Shown here piece after piece: positions 49,490 to 58,462 of a stretch of 60,390 bases of DNA. This DNA comes from an uncultured Prevotella sp. (lineage in GTDB: Bacteria > Bacteroidota > Bacteroidia > Bacteroidales > Bacteroidaceae). The translations under genes were made by a program, and so were the position numbers. Numbering within the stretch: position 1 is the stretch's first letter; every line of letters starts with the position of its first letter. The stretch spans positions 1 through 60,390 of the forward strand of contig CAKZVT010000021.1 in NCBI GenBank assembly GCA_937922435.1. The letters are read 5' to 3'. A model generated the notes under the pieces. The model searched no databases, was not told where the DNA came from, and saw only the letters and a program-made list of their open reading frames with translations.

Positions 49490-50389
49490 ATGGCAGTAAA
49501 GAAAAGATACGGCAATGCATTGGGGCGCGGACTCGACGCTCTCATCTCAACTGACGACGTGCGCCCACAAGGCAGTTCGACGATAAACGAGATACCGTTA
49601 AGCCAAATCGAAGCGAATCCCAATCAGCCTCGTAGGGAATTTGATGAGAATGCCTTGCATGAACTGGCAAATAGCATACGTGAAATCGGTATTATACAGC
49701 CGATTACACTGCGCCAGGTTGACGAGGACAGGTTTCAGATAATCGCCGGAGAACGTCGTTGGAGGGCGTCGCAGATTGCCGGACTGACAGCAATCCCGGC
49801 CTATATCCGTACAATCAAGGACGAGAACGTCATGGAAATGGCGCTCGTGGAAAATATCCAGCGTGAGGACCTCAACGCAATAGAGATAGCCTTGGCCTAC
49901 GAACACCTGTTGTCGAGCACCGGCATGACTCAGGAAAAAGTGGCTGAACGTGTGGGGAAAAGCCGCACGGCCATCGCCAATTACTTGCGTCTGCTTAAAC
50001 TTCCGGCACAGGTCCAAATGGCTTTGCAGAACAAGGAAATCGACATGGGGCACGCACGTGCCTTGCTGGCAATAGACAGTCCGTCGCTGCAAGTAAAGCT
50101 GTTCAAGGAAATACAGAAGAACGGTTACTCCGTGCGTAAGGTGGAGGAAATGGTGCAGAAGCTCAAAAGCGGCGAGGACATTGTAAGCGGCAAGAAGAAG
50201 ATTGCCGCCAAGCAGCAGATGCCGGAGGAGTTAGCCGCATTGAAGCAGCGGATGACCGATTTGTTCAGGGCGCCCGTCCAACTTACCATGTCGTCAAGCG
50301 GTAAGGGCAAAATCAGCATACCGTTCGCCAATGAAGGGGAATTAAAGCAGATAATGAGCATTTTCGAGACATTGAACGAACAGCAATAA
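49490..50389 (+). CDS. parB: ParB chromosome-partitioning protein
   Basis: A 299-aa protein. N-terminal GNALGRGLDALIS, then ParB core ANPNQPRREFDENALHELAN, the CTPase/arginine patch GERRWRA, HTH STGMTQEKVAERVGKSRTAI and a C-terminal dimerisation region. It binds parS and spreads as a CTP clamp. It lies 81 bp after parA; the next gene follows within 7 bp. Confidence 0.95.
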   Translation: MAVKKRYGNALGRGLDALISTDDVRPQGSSTINEIPLSQIEANPNQPRREFDENALHELANSIREIGIIQPITLRQVDEDRFQIIAGERRWRASQIAGLTAIPAYIRTIKDENVMEMALVENIQREDLNAIEIALAYEHLLSSTGMTQEKVAERVGKSRTAIANYLRLLKLPAQVQMALQNKEIDMGHARALLAIDSPSLQVKLFKEIQKNGYSVRKVEEMVQKLKSGEDIVSGKKKIAAKQQMPEELAALKQRMTDLFRAPVQLTMSSSGKGKISIPFANEGELKQIMSIFETLNEQQ

Positions 50390-50396
50390 GACGGTT

Positions 50397-51179
50397 GTGA
50401 ATATCCTGAACAGATTGTCCGAATACATGCAGGTTAGGTGCTTTGCCTTTTGTGCCGTGTTGCTCGTCCTCTTGCCGTGCAAGGCGATGGAGGCGGATAC
50501 ATTGGCGATAGTCAACACAGCCGATACCGTTGCCGCACAGGAGGATAAATCGCTCGTGGCGATTGACGACTCTGTGGCGAAAATCATTACAGCCGTTGAT
50601 TCCGCCAATCTGAATAATATAGCGCGTGGAGACTCGTTGGTGACGAAAAAGAAGGAGAAGCGTGATTGGAACACATGGCGGCCAAGTGCAAAACGTGCCA
50701 TGTGGCTCGCTATTGTGATACCGGGAGCCGGCCAGATATACAACCGAAAGTTTTGGAAACTTCCAATTGTTTATGGAGGCTTTTTGGGATGTTTGTATGC
50801 GATAAGGTGGAACAATCAGATGTACCATGACTATTCACAGGCATACATGGATATCATGGATGACGACCCCAATACGCAGAGCTACAACCAGTTCCTGCAC
50901 TTGGGCAACACAATAACGCCTGAAAACAGTGAACGTTACCAAGACCTGTTCAGGCGGCGCAAGGATTTTTACCGGAGGTATCGCGACCTCAGTATATTCA
51001 TATTGGTAGGCGTTTATGCCTTGTCTGTAATCGATGCGTACGTTGATGCGTCATTGTCAGAATTCGACATATCCAAAGACCTTAGCCTAAGGATTCAACC
51101 GGCGGTCATAAATAATGGCTCGTCCGTAAATCCATTGAAGGCTTCATCAATAGGATTGCAATGTTCGGTTACATTTTAA
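50397..51179 (+). CDS. DUF5683-family membrane protein
   Basis: A 260-aa protein, GTG start at 50397 (an ATG at 50427 is an alternative). N-terminal signal (FAFCAVLLVLLPCKAMEAD), a linker, then the DUF5683 core with PSAKRAMWLAIVIPGAGQIY, NRKFWKLPIVYGGFLGCLYA and IFILVGVYALSVIDAYVDAS. Known in Bacteroidetes next to parB and mltD; the function is unknown, perhaps in the envelope. Co-transcribed with parAB by spacing. Confidence 0.88.
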   Translation: MNILNRLSEYMQVRCFAFCAVLLVLLPCKAMEADTLAIVNTADTVAAQEDKSLVAIDDSVAKIITAVDSANLNNIARGDSLVTKKKEKRDWNTWRPSAKRAMWLAIVIPGAGQIYNRKFWKLPIVYGGFLGCLYAIRWNNQMYHDYSQAYMDIMDDDPNTQSYNQFLHLGNTITPENSERYQDLFRRRKDFYRRYRDLSIFILVGVYALSVIDAYVDASLSEFDISKDLSLRIQPAVINNGSSVNPLKASSIGLQCSVTF

Positions 51180-51237
51180 TTAAGAAAGAAGACGTTGAAA
51201 TACCTTAAGACATAATATGCATTTACAACATAATACA

Positions 51238-52551
51238 ATGGGAAAAAAGACGTTGGCAATCATTGCTGCAATGTTTTTCTGCGGCAACTGCGTGATGCAG
51301 GCGCAAACAGGGAAAGAGGAAATAACAGTGACGGACGACGAAGGGAAAGAGGAAGTCATCGATGTTCCGGAGGCAATGAACTATGAAGTGGACAGCCTCC
51401 TGAACCTTTATTATTCTAAAACCTATTTGCAGCCTGACAACGACTGCAATTACCGTGATGAAAACAGGACTTACCCTAAAGAAGTTTATATTGACCGTTT
51501 GAGCCGTCTGCCAAACGTCATGGAGATGCCATATAACGACATAGTGCAGAAGTTCATAGACAGGTATACAGGCCGTCTGCGTCATTCCGTAAGCTATATG
51601 CTTGGCGCTTCCAACTTCTATACGCCTATATTCGAGGAGGCTCTTGAGGCTTACGGCCTGCCGCTTGAACTGAAGCATCTGCCTGTTATAGAATCTGCAC
51701 TCAATCCAATGGCTACATCACATGCCGGAGCAGCCGGACTGTGGCAGTTCATGGTTGCGACGGGAAAGCAATACGGGCTTGAAGTCAACTCTTTGGTCGA
51801 CGAGCGGCGCGACCCTGTCAAGTCGTCGTTCGCTGCCGCACGATACCTGAAAGACCTTTACGACATCTTTGGCGATTGGAGTCTTGTTATAGCCGCATAC
51901 AATTGCGGTCCCGAGAACATAAAGAAAGCGATTCACCGTGCAGGTGGTGAAGCCGATTACTGGAAGATTTATCCGTATCTGCCGCGCGAAACAAGAGGCT
52001 ATGTGCCTGCTTTCATCGCAGCGAATTATGTGATGAACTATTATTGCGAGCACAACATCTGTCCGATGCGCACGCAACTGCCGGCTAAGACTGATACGAT
52101 TGTTGTGAACAGGGACGTGCATCTGAAACAGATAGCTGAAATATGTGGAATAGAGCTTGACGAGCTGCGTACCTTGAATCCGCAATACCGCCGTGACATA
52201 GTGAATGGCAGCAACAAGCCTTCTGTGATAAGGATGCCCACCACGGCAACCAATACGTTCATTGCCAACGAAGACTCAATATACAAGTACCAGGCTGAAA
52301 CCCTTTTTACAAGGCGTTCTTTGGTTGAAGTTGACAACAATACCAATACAAGCAGTGTACGCAAGAGTTCGACAAAACGTAAAAGTTCGGCAAGGCGTCG
52401 GCGTTCAAGGGTGAAGAGGGTCACTATCCGCAAAGGCGACACTTTGTCGGAAATAGCCGAGAGAAACCACACTACGGTGAAAAAGCTGCGCCAGCTCAAC
52501 GGCATACGTGGCAACAATATACGTGCAGGCAAGAAGATTAGGGTGAGATAA
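51238..52551 (+). CDS. mltD: Membrane-bound lytic murein transglycosylase D with LysM
   Basis: A 437-aa protein from ATG 51238 (MGKKTLAIIAAMFFCGNCVM), signal peptide. SLT domain with the catalytic Glu in PVIESALNPMATSHAGAAGL and WQFM, then VIAAYNCGPENIKKAIHRAG. Middle LysM-like region (VHLKQIAEICGIELDELRTL) and a C-terminal LysM (RKGDTLSEIAERNHTTVKKL). It cuts glycan strands to anhydro-muropeptides. Part of the par operon. Confidence 0.92.
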   Translation: MGKKTLAIIAAMFFCGNCVMQAQTGKEEITVTDDEGKEEVIDVPEAMNYEVDSLLNLYYSKTYLQPDNDCNYRDENRTYPKEVYIDRLSRLPNVMEMPYNDIVQKFIDRYTGRLRHSVSYMLGASNFYTPIFEEALEAYGLPLELKHLPVIESALNPMATSHAGAAGLWQFMVATGKQYGLEVNSLVDERRDPVKSSFAAARYLKDLYDIFGDWSLVIAAYNCGPENIKKAIHRAGGEADYWKIYPYLPRETRGYVPAFIAANYVMNYYCEHNICPMRTQLPAKTDTIVVNRDVHLKQIAEICGIELDELRTLNPQYRRDIVNGSNKPSVIRMPTTATNTFIANEDSIYKYQAETLFTRRSLVEVDNNTNTSSVRKSSTKRKSSARRRRSRVKRVTIRKGDTLSEIAERNHTTVKKLRQLNGIRGNNIRAGKKIRVR

Positions 52552-52608
52552 CATCTAAGCTGCCTGCCAACACACCTTATTTATATAATATCCAAGAAAC
52601 ACACTGTT

Positions 52609-54876
52609 ATGGAAGAGCAAAACAGCATGGACAAGGCAAGGGCCGAAGCGGAAGACAAATTGGTTAACGGCGCATTCGAACACCTGCTTGACAGTTATTT
52701 GGCAACGCGCCACCGCAAGAAAGTGGATTTGATAACAAAGGCGTTCAACTTTGCCAAACAGGCGCACAAGGGTGTGCGCCGCCTGTCAGGTGAGCCATAT
52801 ATAATGCACCCCATAGCCGTGGCTCAGATAGCATGCTCCGAGATGGGGCTTGGCTCTACGAGCATCAGTGCGGCACTGCTGCATGACGTGGTGGAAGACA
52901 CCGATTATACTGTAGAGGACATTGAAAACATCTTCGGCCACAAAATCGCACAAATCGTAGACGGACTTACGAAAATATCCGGCGGCATATTCGGCGAGCA
53001 GGCTTCGGCGCAGGCCGAGAACTTCAAGAAACTGCTGCTTACCATGAGTGACGACATACGCGTTATCCTTATAAAAATATGCGACCGCCTGCACAACATG
53101 CGCACTCTTGACAGCCAGCCGGCCAACAAGCAGTATAAGATAGCCGGTGAAACGCTGTACATCTATGCTCCGCTCGCCAACAGGCTCGGATTGAACAAAA
53201 TCAAGACAGAGCTTGAGAACCTTAGTTTCAAGTTCGAGCATCCCGAAGAGTACAAACTTATAGAAGACCAGCTTGCCGACACGCAGGCGTCGCGCGACAG
53301 CCTTTTCGCCGAGTTTACTGCACCGATACGTGAAGCGCTCGACAAGATGGGGCTTGAATACCAGATAAAGGCGCGTGTGAAAAGCCCTTATTCCATTTGG
53401 AACAAGATGCAGAACAAGCACGTCACCTTCGACCAAATCTACGACATCCTCGCCGTGCGCATCATCTTCAAGCCCAAGAAGCGCGAGGAGGAAGTCAACG
53501 AATGCTTTAACATATACGTGGCAATCAGCCAAATCTATAAGGCTCATCCCGACCGCCTGCGCGACTGGGTCAACCACCCGAAGGCCAATGGCTATCAGGC
53601 TCTGCATGTAACGCTGATGAGCAAGCAGGGGCGTTGGATAGAAGTGCAAATCCGTTCCGACCGCATGGACGAAGTGGCGGAGCAGGGTTTTGCCGCGCAT
53701 TGGAAGTACAAGGAGGGCGAGGAAATAGCCGAGGACGACGGCGAGCTGAACAACTGGCTGCGCACAATCAAGGAAATACTTGACGACCCGCAGCCTGACG
53801 CGATGGACTTTCTCGACGCCATCAAGCTAAACCTTTTCGCCTCGGAAATCTTTGTTTTCACGCCCAAAGGCGAAATCAAGACAATGCCGGCCGGATGTAC
53901 CGCACTTGACTTCGCGTTCCAAATACACACCTTCCTCGGCAGCCACTGCATTGGCGCGAAGGTAAACCACAAGCTTGTGCCGCTAAGCCACAAGCTGCAG
54001 AGCGGCGACCAGGTGGAAATACTTACGTCAAACTCGCAGCACGTGCAGCCTTCATGGATTAACTTCGCCTCCACGGCCAAGGCCAAGGCGAAAATACAGG
54101 CCATATTGAGGCGTGGCGCAAAGGAGTTGCAGAAGAAGGGCGAGGAAGTGCTGACGGAGTTCTTGAAAAAGCATTCGCTTGAGCCAAACTCGTCAATAAT
54201 AGACAAGTTATGTGATTTCCACGAAGTGCAGAAGCCTGAAACGCTGTTCAAGGCTCTTGGCGACAAGACCATAATACTCGGCGACAAGGACATCGACGAA
54301 ATTACGGGCAAGAAGAAGCAGAACCTTGCTGGCAACCTGCGCAAGTTCGTGCCGTTCGTCGGCAAAAAGAAAAAGGGGCAGGACGAAAAGAAGCCCGACT
54401 ACTTCATCGTCAAGGAAGGCTTTAACCGCAAGAAGCCTATTTATATCACCGACGAGAACATAGGCCAGTTTGTCTTCCCCCAGTGCTGCCATCCCATTCC
54501 CGGCGACGACGCTCTCGGCTTCATAGACGGCAAGAACCGCATCGAAATACACAAGCGTTCGTGCCCCGTTGCGGCGAAACTCAAGTCTAGCTACGGCAAC
54601 CGCATACTCGACGCAAAATGGGACATGCACAAGCAGCTTTTCTTTGACGCCACTATTGAAATAAAGGGTATCGACCGCATAGGCATGCTCAACGAAGTGA
54701 CACAGGTCATCTCGGAAGAGCTGAACGTGAACATCCATAAAATCACCATCTCGTGTGAAGAAGGCATCTTCGACGGCTCTCTCGACCTGCGCATACACGA
54801 CCGCGACGACGTGAAGACCATCATCGACAAGCTGAAGAAAATCAACGGCCTGCAAGAAGTCACGCAGGTGGTTTGA
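52609..54876 (+). CDS. rsh: Bifunctional (p)ppGpp synthetase/hydrolase (RelA/SpoT homolog)
   Basis: A 755-aa protein. HD hydrolase with HPIAVAQIACSEM, HDVVEDTDYT and DRLHNMRTLDSQ. Synthetase with ARVKSPYSIWNKMQNKHVTF, DILAVRIIFKPK and HPKANGYQALHVTLM. TGS domain FTPKGEIKTMPAGCTALDFA, then a C-terminal ACT domain (KGIDRIGMLNEVTQVISEEL). Both active sites look intact, so it is the housekeeping SpoT/Rsh-type enzyme. Last gene of the par cluster. Confidence 0.94.
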   Translation: MEEQNSMDKARAEAEDKLVNGAFEHLLDSYLATRHRKKVDLITKAFNFAKQAHKGVRRLSGEPYIMHPIAVAQIACSEMGLGSTSISAALLHDVVEDTDYTVEDIENIFGHKIAQIVDGLTKISGGIFGEQASAQAENFKKLLLTMSDDIRVILIKICDRLHNMRTLDSQPANKQYKIAGETLYIYAPLANRLGLNKIKTELENLSFKFEHPEEYKLIEDQLADTQASRDSLFAEFTAPIREALDKMGLEYQIKARVKSPYSIWNKMQNKHVTFDQIYDILAVRIIFKPKKREEEVNECFNIYVAISQIYKAHPDRLRDWVNHPKANGYQALHVTLMSKQGRWIEVQIRSDRMDEVAEQGFAAHWKYKEGEEIAEDDGELNNWLRTIKEILDDPQPDAMDFLDAIKLNLFASEIFVFTPKGEIKTMPAGCTALDFAFQIHTFLGSHCIGAKVNHKLVPLSHKLQSGDQVEILTSNSQHVQPSWINFASTAKAKAKIQAILRRGAKELQKKGEEVLTEFLKKHSLEPNSSIIDKLCDFHEVQKPETLFKALGDKTIILGDKDIDEITGKKKQNLAGNLRKFVPFVGKKKKGQDEKKPDYFIVKEGFNRKKPIYITDENIGQFVFPQCCHPIPGDDALGFIDGKNRIEIHKRSCPVAAKLKSSYGNRILDAKWDMHKQLFFDATIEIKGIDRIGMLNEVTQVISEELNVNIHKITISCEEGIFDGSLDLRIHDRDDVKTIIDKLKKINGLQEVTQVV

Positions 54877-55000
54877 CTTTTAAGGGGAAAAGGGCAATGA
54901 GGATGGAGTAAGTGTAATACTCCTCTCCTTGTTCCCAGCATTCCATGCCATCTCGGTTCTCTTAAAACTTTCCATAACAATGCTAAAACCAATCAGAAAA

Positions 55001-55966
55001 ATGAACAAGTTTTTTATCTCTCTTTTGGCCGTGCTTTGCTCCGTTACGGCCAGCGCGGCAAGCAAATATGACAATCCTGACACCCTCTTTGTGGCGCGCG
55101 ACGGCACGGGGCAGTTCCGTACCGTGGCTGAAGCCGTTGAGGTATGCCGCGCTTTCATGGAATACCACAAAGTAATCTACGTCAAGAACGGCGTTTACAA
55201 GGAGAAGCTTGTAATCCCGTCGTGGCTTACCAACATTGAGATTTGCGGTGAAAGTGCCGAAAAGACAATAATAACTTACGACGACCACGCCAACATACGC
55301 ATGCCCGAGACCAATAAGCCGATGGGTACATTCCGCACATACACCGTAAAAGTGGAGGGCAGCGACATAACGTTCAAGAACATAACCATCGAGAACAACG
55401 CCGCCAAGCTGGGTCAGGCCGTTGCCATACACACCGAGGGTGACCGCATCATGTTCATTGGCTGTCGCCTGCTTGGCAATCAGGACACCGTATATACAGG
55501 CGTGGGCGGCACGCGCCTGTACTTCAAAGACTGCTACATCGAGGGCACTACCGACTTCATATTCGGTCCGTCAACTGCGTGGTTCGAGAACTGCACAATA
55601 AACAGCAAGGCCAATTCATATGTCACTGCGGCATCCACGCCGCAGGATGTGCAGTTCGGCTACGTGTTCAACCGCTGCCGTCTGACCGCCGCGCCCGGTG
55701 TAACCAAGGTCTATCTCGGCCGCCCGTGGCGCCCTTACGCCTACACCCTGTTCATGAACTGCGAGCTTGGCGGCCACATTGTGCCGGCTGGCTGGCACAA
55801 CTGGAAGAACCCGGCAAACGAGCAGACCGCCCGTTACCGTGAATACAACAACACCGGTGACGGCGCAAAAACAAAGGAAAGGGTGGGCTGGAGCAAGCAG
55901 CTCACAAAGAAAGAAGCCGCCCAAGTAACTCTCGAAAACGTATTAAAAGACTGGAAAGTCAAGTAA
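55001..55966 (+). CDS. Pectinesterase (carbohydrate esterase family 8)
   Basis: A 321-aa secreted enzyme from ATG 55001 (MNKFFISLLAVLCSVTASAA). CE8 landmarks: GTGQFRTVAEAVEVC, GQAVAIHTEGDRIMFIGCRL, LGNQDTVYTG (catalytic Asp), IEGTTDFIFGPSTAWFENC (second Asp) and KVYLGRPWRPYA (Arg). It de-esterifies pectin; no pectate lyase or SusCD pair is adjacent, so it stands alone here. Upstream in-frame starts at 54929 or 54980 would delay the signal peptide and are less likely. Confidence 0.92.
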   Translation: MNKFFISLLAVLCSVTASAASKYDNPDTLFVARDGTGQFRTVAEAVEVCRAFMEYHKVIYVKNGVYKEKLVIPSWLTNIEICGESAEKTIITYDDHANIRMPETNKPMGTFRTYTVKVEGSDITFKNITIENNAAKLGQAVAIHTEGDRIMFIGCRLLGNQDTVYTGVGGTRLYFKDCYIEGTTDFIFGPSTAWFENCTINSKANSYVTAASTPQDVQFGYVFNRCRLTAAPGVTKVYLGRPWRPYAYTLFMNCELGGHIVPAGWHNWKNPANEQTARYREYNNTGDGAKTKERVGWSKQLTKKEAAQVTLENVLKDWKVK

Positions 55967-55969
55967 TTT

Positions 55970-56068
55970 AGCAGACGAGCAGACAAGAAACAAGTAGACA
56001 AGTGCCAAGTAAAAGTTATGTAAAGCAGATATCCTTGTCTGCTTGTTTCCTGTCTGCTTGTCAACTGA
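55970..56068. repeat. Family E-like inverted repeat (copy E12)
   Basis: Left AGACGAGCAGACAAGAAACA and AGTAGACAAGTG, right CCTTGTCTGCTTGTTTCCTG and TCTGCTTGTCAACTG. It lies between the pectinesterase and YjbQ genes. Confidence 0.75.
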
Positions 56069-56072
56069 CAAT

Positions 56073-56486
56073 ATGATAGTACAAGTAGAAATAACGCTTA
56101 AGCCGCGCCGCCGCGGCTTCCATCTCGTTACGGATGAAATCGTCAGCCAGTTGCCTTCGTTGCCTAAGGTGGGGCTGCTCAACCTCTTTGTGAAGCACAC
56201 CAGCTGCGGACTTACCATCAACGAGAACGCCGACCCCGACGTGCGCACCGACATGGAGGGCATCTTCAACCGCATAGTGCCCGAACGCCAACCGTTCTAC
56301 ACGCACACCCTCGAAGGCGACGACGACATGCCTGCACACGCAAAGTCAACCATTTCAGGCGTAAGCCTCACCATTCCCATAACCAACGGCCGCCTCAACC
56401 TCGGCACATGGCAGGGCTTTTACCTCTGCGAGTACCGCCAATACGGCGGCTCGCGGCGCATTGTCGCTACCATAATCAGGGAATAA
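56073..56486 (+). CDS. YjbQ (UPF0047) family protein
   Basis: A 137-aa protein from ATG 56073 (MIVQVEITLKPRRRGFHLVT). Family signatures GLLNLFVKHTSCGLTINENA, DPDVRTDMEGIFNRIVPERQ, GDDDMPAHAKSTISGVSLTI and GTWQGFYLCEYRQYGGSRRI are complete. YjbQ-type proteins have weak thiamin-phosphate-synthase-like activity, and their true role is unclear. Followed by a strong terminator. Confidence 0.92.
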   Translation: MIVQVEITLKPRRRGFHLVTDEIVSQLPSLPKVGLLNLFVKHTSCGLTINENADPDVRTDMEGIFNRIVPERQPFYTHTLEGDDDMPAHAKSTISGVSLTIPITNGRLNLGTWQGFYLCEYRQYGGSRRIVATIIRE

Positions 56487-56499
56487 ACAATATTTAACT

Positions 56500-56535
56500 T
56501 TCGATAAAAGTGTGCAATGTCACACTTTTATCGAA
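56500..56535 (+). terminator. Terminator hairpin after YjbQ
   Basis: Perfect 15-bp arms TTCGATAAAAGTGTG / CACACTTTTATCGAA with a 6-nt loop. Symmetric, so it may also serve the converging gene. Confidence 0.75.
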
Positions 56536-56544
56536 GGGAAGCAG

Positions 56545-57588
56545 TTACCATTTAAGCTCAACCATTCTTCTTGGCAGCGCGATACGCTTTGGTTCGCCGC
56601 GTTGCCCCGTAACATAGTAGTAGACCGCCATCCTGTCGTCAAAACGCGAGATGAATGCCTCGCGGATGCGTGCGCACTTCTCGTTGATTGAGTTTGATAG
56701 AGGGTCTGTTACAAGGCGTATACTGTTACGTATTTTTTCATTCGAAGTGCTTGTAGGCGAGGTGGAACACGCCCTTACCTTTAAATATATGTCGTAAAGT
56801 TCGGTTCGGTAATCAGGCAGGCACTTGAACTTTATACCTTCCGCATGGCGCAGGAAGAGCAGGTAAACAGCTTTTACCAACGGCTCCATCTTTATTTCCA
56901 TATTGTTATAGCCGGGCAATATGATTCTACAGTCGTCAGTTACTACAAGCTTGCTCCACTTGATTTCTGGCTCGACCAGCTGGCGTATAGCCCACTCGCT
57001 AACGCCATGCATCCGCAAGCGGTTAATCTTCTCATGAACATCATTCATTATGTCAAGCACTTCAAAATCAAAATAATCATCAGCTGTGAAATCCGGCTCT
57101 CTCTCAATAATGGTCGAATTATATACTTGCCCTTTCTTTGTATTGTATTTTGAGAACCGTCGAAATATCTCATCAACAAGGCTGAAGCCGTCGTCCCATT
57201 CGTCAAGATTGAATTCGTATGCCAAGAACGGATTGCCTTCACGTGTATAGTGATGCCTAATAAAACAAGGCGGCACAGTGCCCCGCTTTGTCTTGCAGTG
57301 CATAAACTGTAACAACAGACTGCTGCTTATCGGCATACCGCTTATTCCCCAAGGGGCATAATATCTGAACGTATCATTGTGCTCCGTGCATAGCGATGGT
57401 AGGTAAATGAAATCTTGACGGTTTTCATTTTCATATTTATGCAACATATTGTTTATCGCCGTCAAGTTTGACGAGATGAATTTGTTTACATGAAAATCGT
57501 AGCCGCTTTCCAAAAAGACAACATCATCACCCCAATTGAAGGGGAACTTGTCAAACTTTATATTGACTTCACGCAATGTTCCAAGCAT
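56545..57588 (-). CDS. Conserved-looking protein of unknown function
   Basis: A 347-aa protein from ATG 57588 (MLGTLREVNIKFDKFPFNWG); an in-frame upstream extension to 57735 is AT-rich and unlikely. No signal peptide or membrane helix. The N-terminal half holds IYLPSLCTEHNDTFRYYAPW; the C-terminal half has a block resembling PLVKAVYLLFLRHAEGIKFK / CLPDYRTELYDIYLKVR, which I have seen in uncharacterised Bacteroidales proteins. It looks like a regulator or stress protein, but I cannot assign a function. It stands between the core genes and the retron, in AT-rich DNA. Confidence 0.7.
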   Translation of the reverse strand: MLGTLREVNIKFDKFPFNWGDDVVFLESGYDFHVNKFISSNLTAINNMLHKYENENRQDFIYLPSLCTEHNDTFRYYAPWGISGMPISSSLLLQFMHCKTKRGTVPPCFIRHHYTREGNPFLAYEFNLDEWDDGFSLVDEIFRRFSKYNTKKGQVYNSTIIEREPDFTADDYFDFEVLDIMNDVHEKINRLRMHGVSEWAIRQLVEPEIKWSKLVVTDDCRIILPGYNNMEIKMEPLVKAVYLLFLRHAEGIKFKCLPDYRTELYDIYLKVRACSTSPTSTSNEKIRNSIRLVTDPLSNSINEKCARIREAFISRFDDRMAVYYYVTGQRGEPKRIALPRRMVELKW

Positions 57589-57792
57589 AATTCTGATTTT
57601 GACGACTAATTTACGAATTTTATTCTTTACGTCCAAAAGATTTAGCTCCACAAGCCTTGCGAAGCAAAATATTTTGGAGCGATAGCGATGTATTTTTATC
57701 TTTGTCGGCAAAAAACAATCATTATGACAACACATAAAATTCGAGATAAAAATCTGCTGTTGCCTGTTTCATAATCGGCAAGTAGCAGACCC

Positions 57793-57825
57793 ATCCGCAA
57801 GTTTTCATCCCGAAAACTTGCGGAT
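57793..57825. other. Hairpin ahead of the RNA promoter
   Basis: Arms ATCCGCAAGTTTT / AAAACTTGCGGAT (13 bp, 7-nt loop). The right arm includes the -33 TTG of the promoter that follows. Confidence 0.6.
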
Positions 57826-57848
57826 ATTGACAAAAGTCTGTATATTTG
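57818..57848 (+). promoter_or_regulatory. Promoter of the structured intergenic transcript
   Basis: TTG (57818-57820), 20 nt, TATATTTG (57841-57848): a textbook Bacteroidetes promoter with no ORF directly downstream. Confidence 0.65.
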
Positions 57849-57855
57849 CCATGTC

Positions 57856-58145
57856 GCATCTGACGGTTGCGCCTCCAAAGGCAAGCCCGGCGTTGCGGCT
57901 ATATATGAAAAAGGCGTTTACTAAACGCTTTGTTCGAGGCATACCTGAACTTCGCAACTTCAATCCATCGCCAAGAACAAGGCAACAGTAGATGCCTACT
58001 GTGATATGTATCATCGTGCTTCATCGTGTGAATGAAGCGCATACATATCGGCGTAGGCTCTGCGTTGCTCGTTCTGTCGATGGAGGGCAATGCGAAGGCC
58101 TAAGGTATGCGGAACGAGCCGACGGTACAGCTCCTACGCCTTATT
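57856..58145 (+). ncRNA. Candidate structured RNA upstream of the retron
   Basis: A region of about 290 nt behind a canonical promoter with a series of hairpins. AGGCGTT/AACGCTT (57908-57928); ACAGTAG/CTACTGT (57985-58002); TATGTAT...GCTTCAT/ATGAAGC...ATACATA (58005-58047); and a two-step stem GGCGTAGG/CCTACGCC with GCTCGTTC/GAACGAGC (58050-58140). No plausible ORF. It does not match tmRNA, RNase P or SRP RNA by eye. It could instead be a decayed repeat or a leader. Confidence 0.45.
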
Positions 58146-58305
58146 TGTATATATGTACAAACCTTAATTAACAGCTCTGCCACATGAAAGTGGATAAAGA
58201 AAAGAAAGAATTTTATGGATAATATTATTCGTGAAATTCAAACATTTTCAATGTTATAAAAATATATAATGAATATAAATACTGGTCAAAATATTAACTA
58301 AAAAC

Positions 58306-58457
58306 AAATACAACTTTCCTAAGAGCTTACAGTCATTAAAATATGACTCTCTGTCTGGCGTTTTGTCTAGATGTATTTTTAATGTCTAATCTTTATCATT
58401 GACTCATGTTCACAAACCTAGTGATATATAATGACTGTAGCTCTTAGGATTGTATTT
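58306..58457 (+). ncRNA. Retron non-coding RNA (msr-msd) with a1/a2 duplex
   Basis: a1 (58306-58338) and a2 (58429-58457) pair over 29 bp in three blocks: AAATACAA, TCCTAAGAGCT and ACAGTCATTA, with a1 bulges CTT and T. Between them are only about 90 nt, with small hairpins near 58367-58389 and 58394-58426. A candidate priming G is at 58345. The a2 arm ends five bases before the reverse-transcriptase start codon. The layout (a1-msr-msd-a2 directly upstream of the RT) is that of a retron. Confidence 0.85.
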
Positions 58458-58462
58458 ATATT

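Noticed and set aside
54929..55000. Upstream start of the pectinesterase at 54929
   Set aside because: It would put 24 non-signal residues ahead of an otherwise perfect signal peptide.
57805..58090. Minus-strand ORFs of 62-69 codons over the hairpin-rich region
   Set aside because: No domain or start context; overlapping hairpins and a plus-strand promoter fit RNA better than coding.
57856..58145. tmRNA, RNase P RNA or SRP RNA in the hairpin-rich region
   Set aside because: None of their invariant blocks is present.
58183..58221. Tiny ORF of 12 codons before the retron
   Set aside because: No sequence support beyond an open frame; lies in AT-rich DNA where such frames are common.
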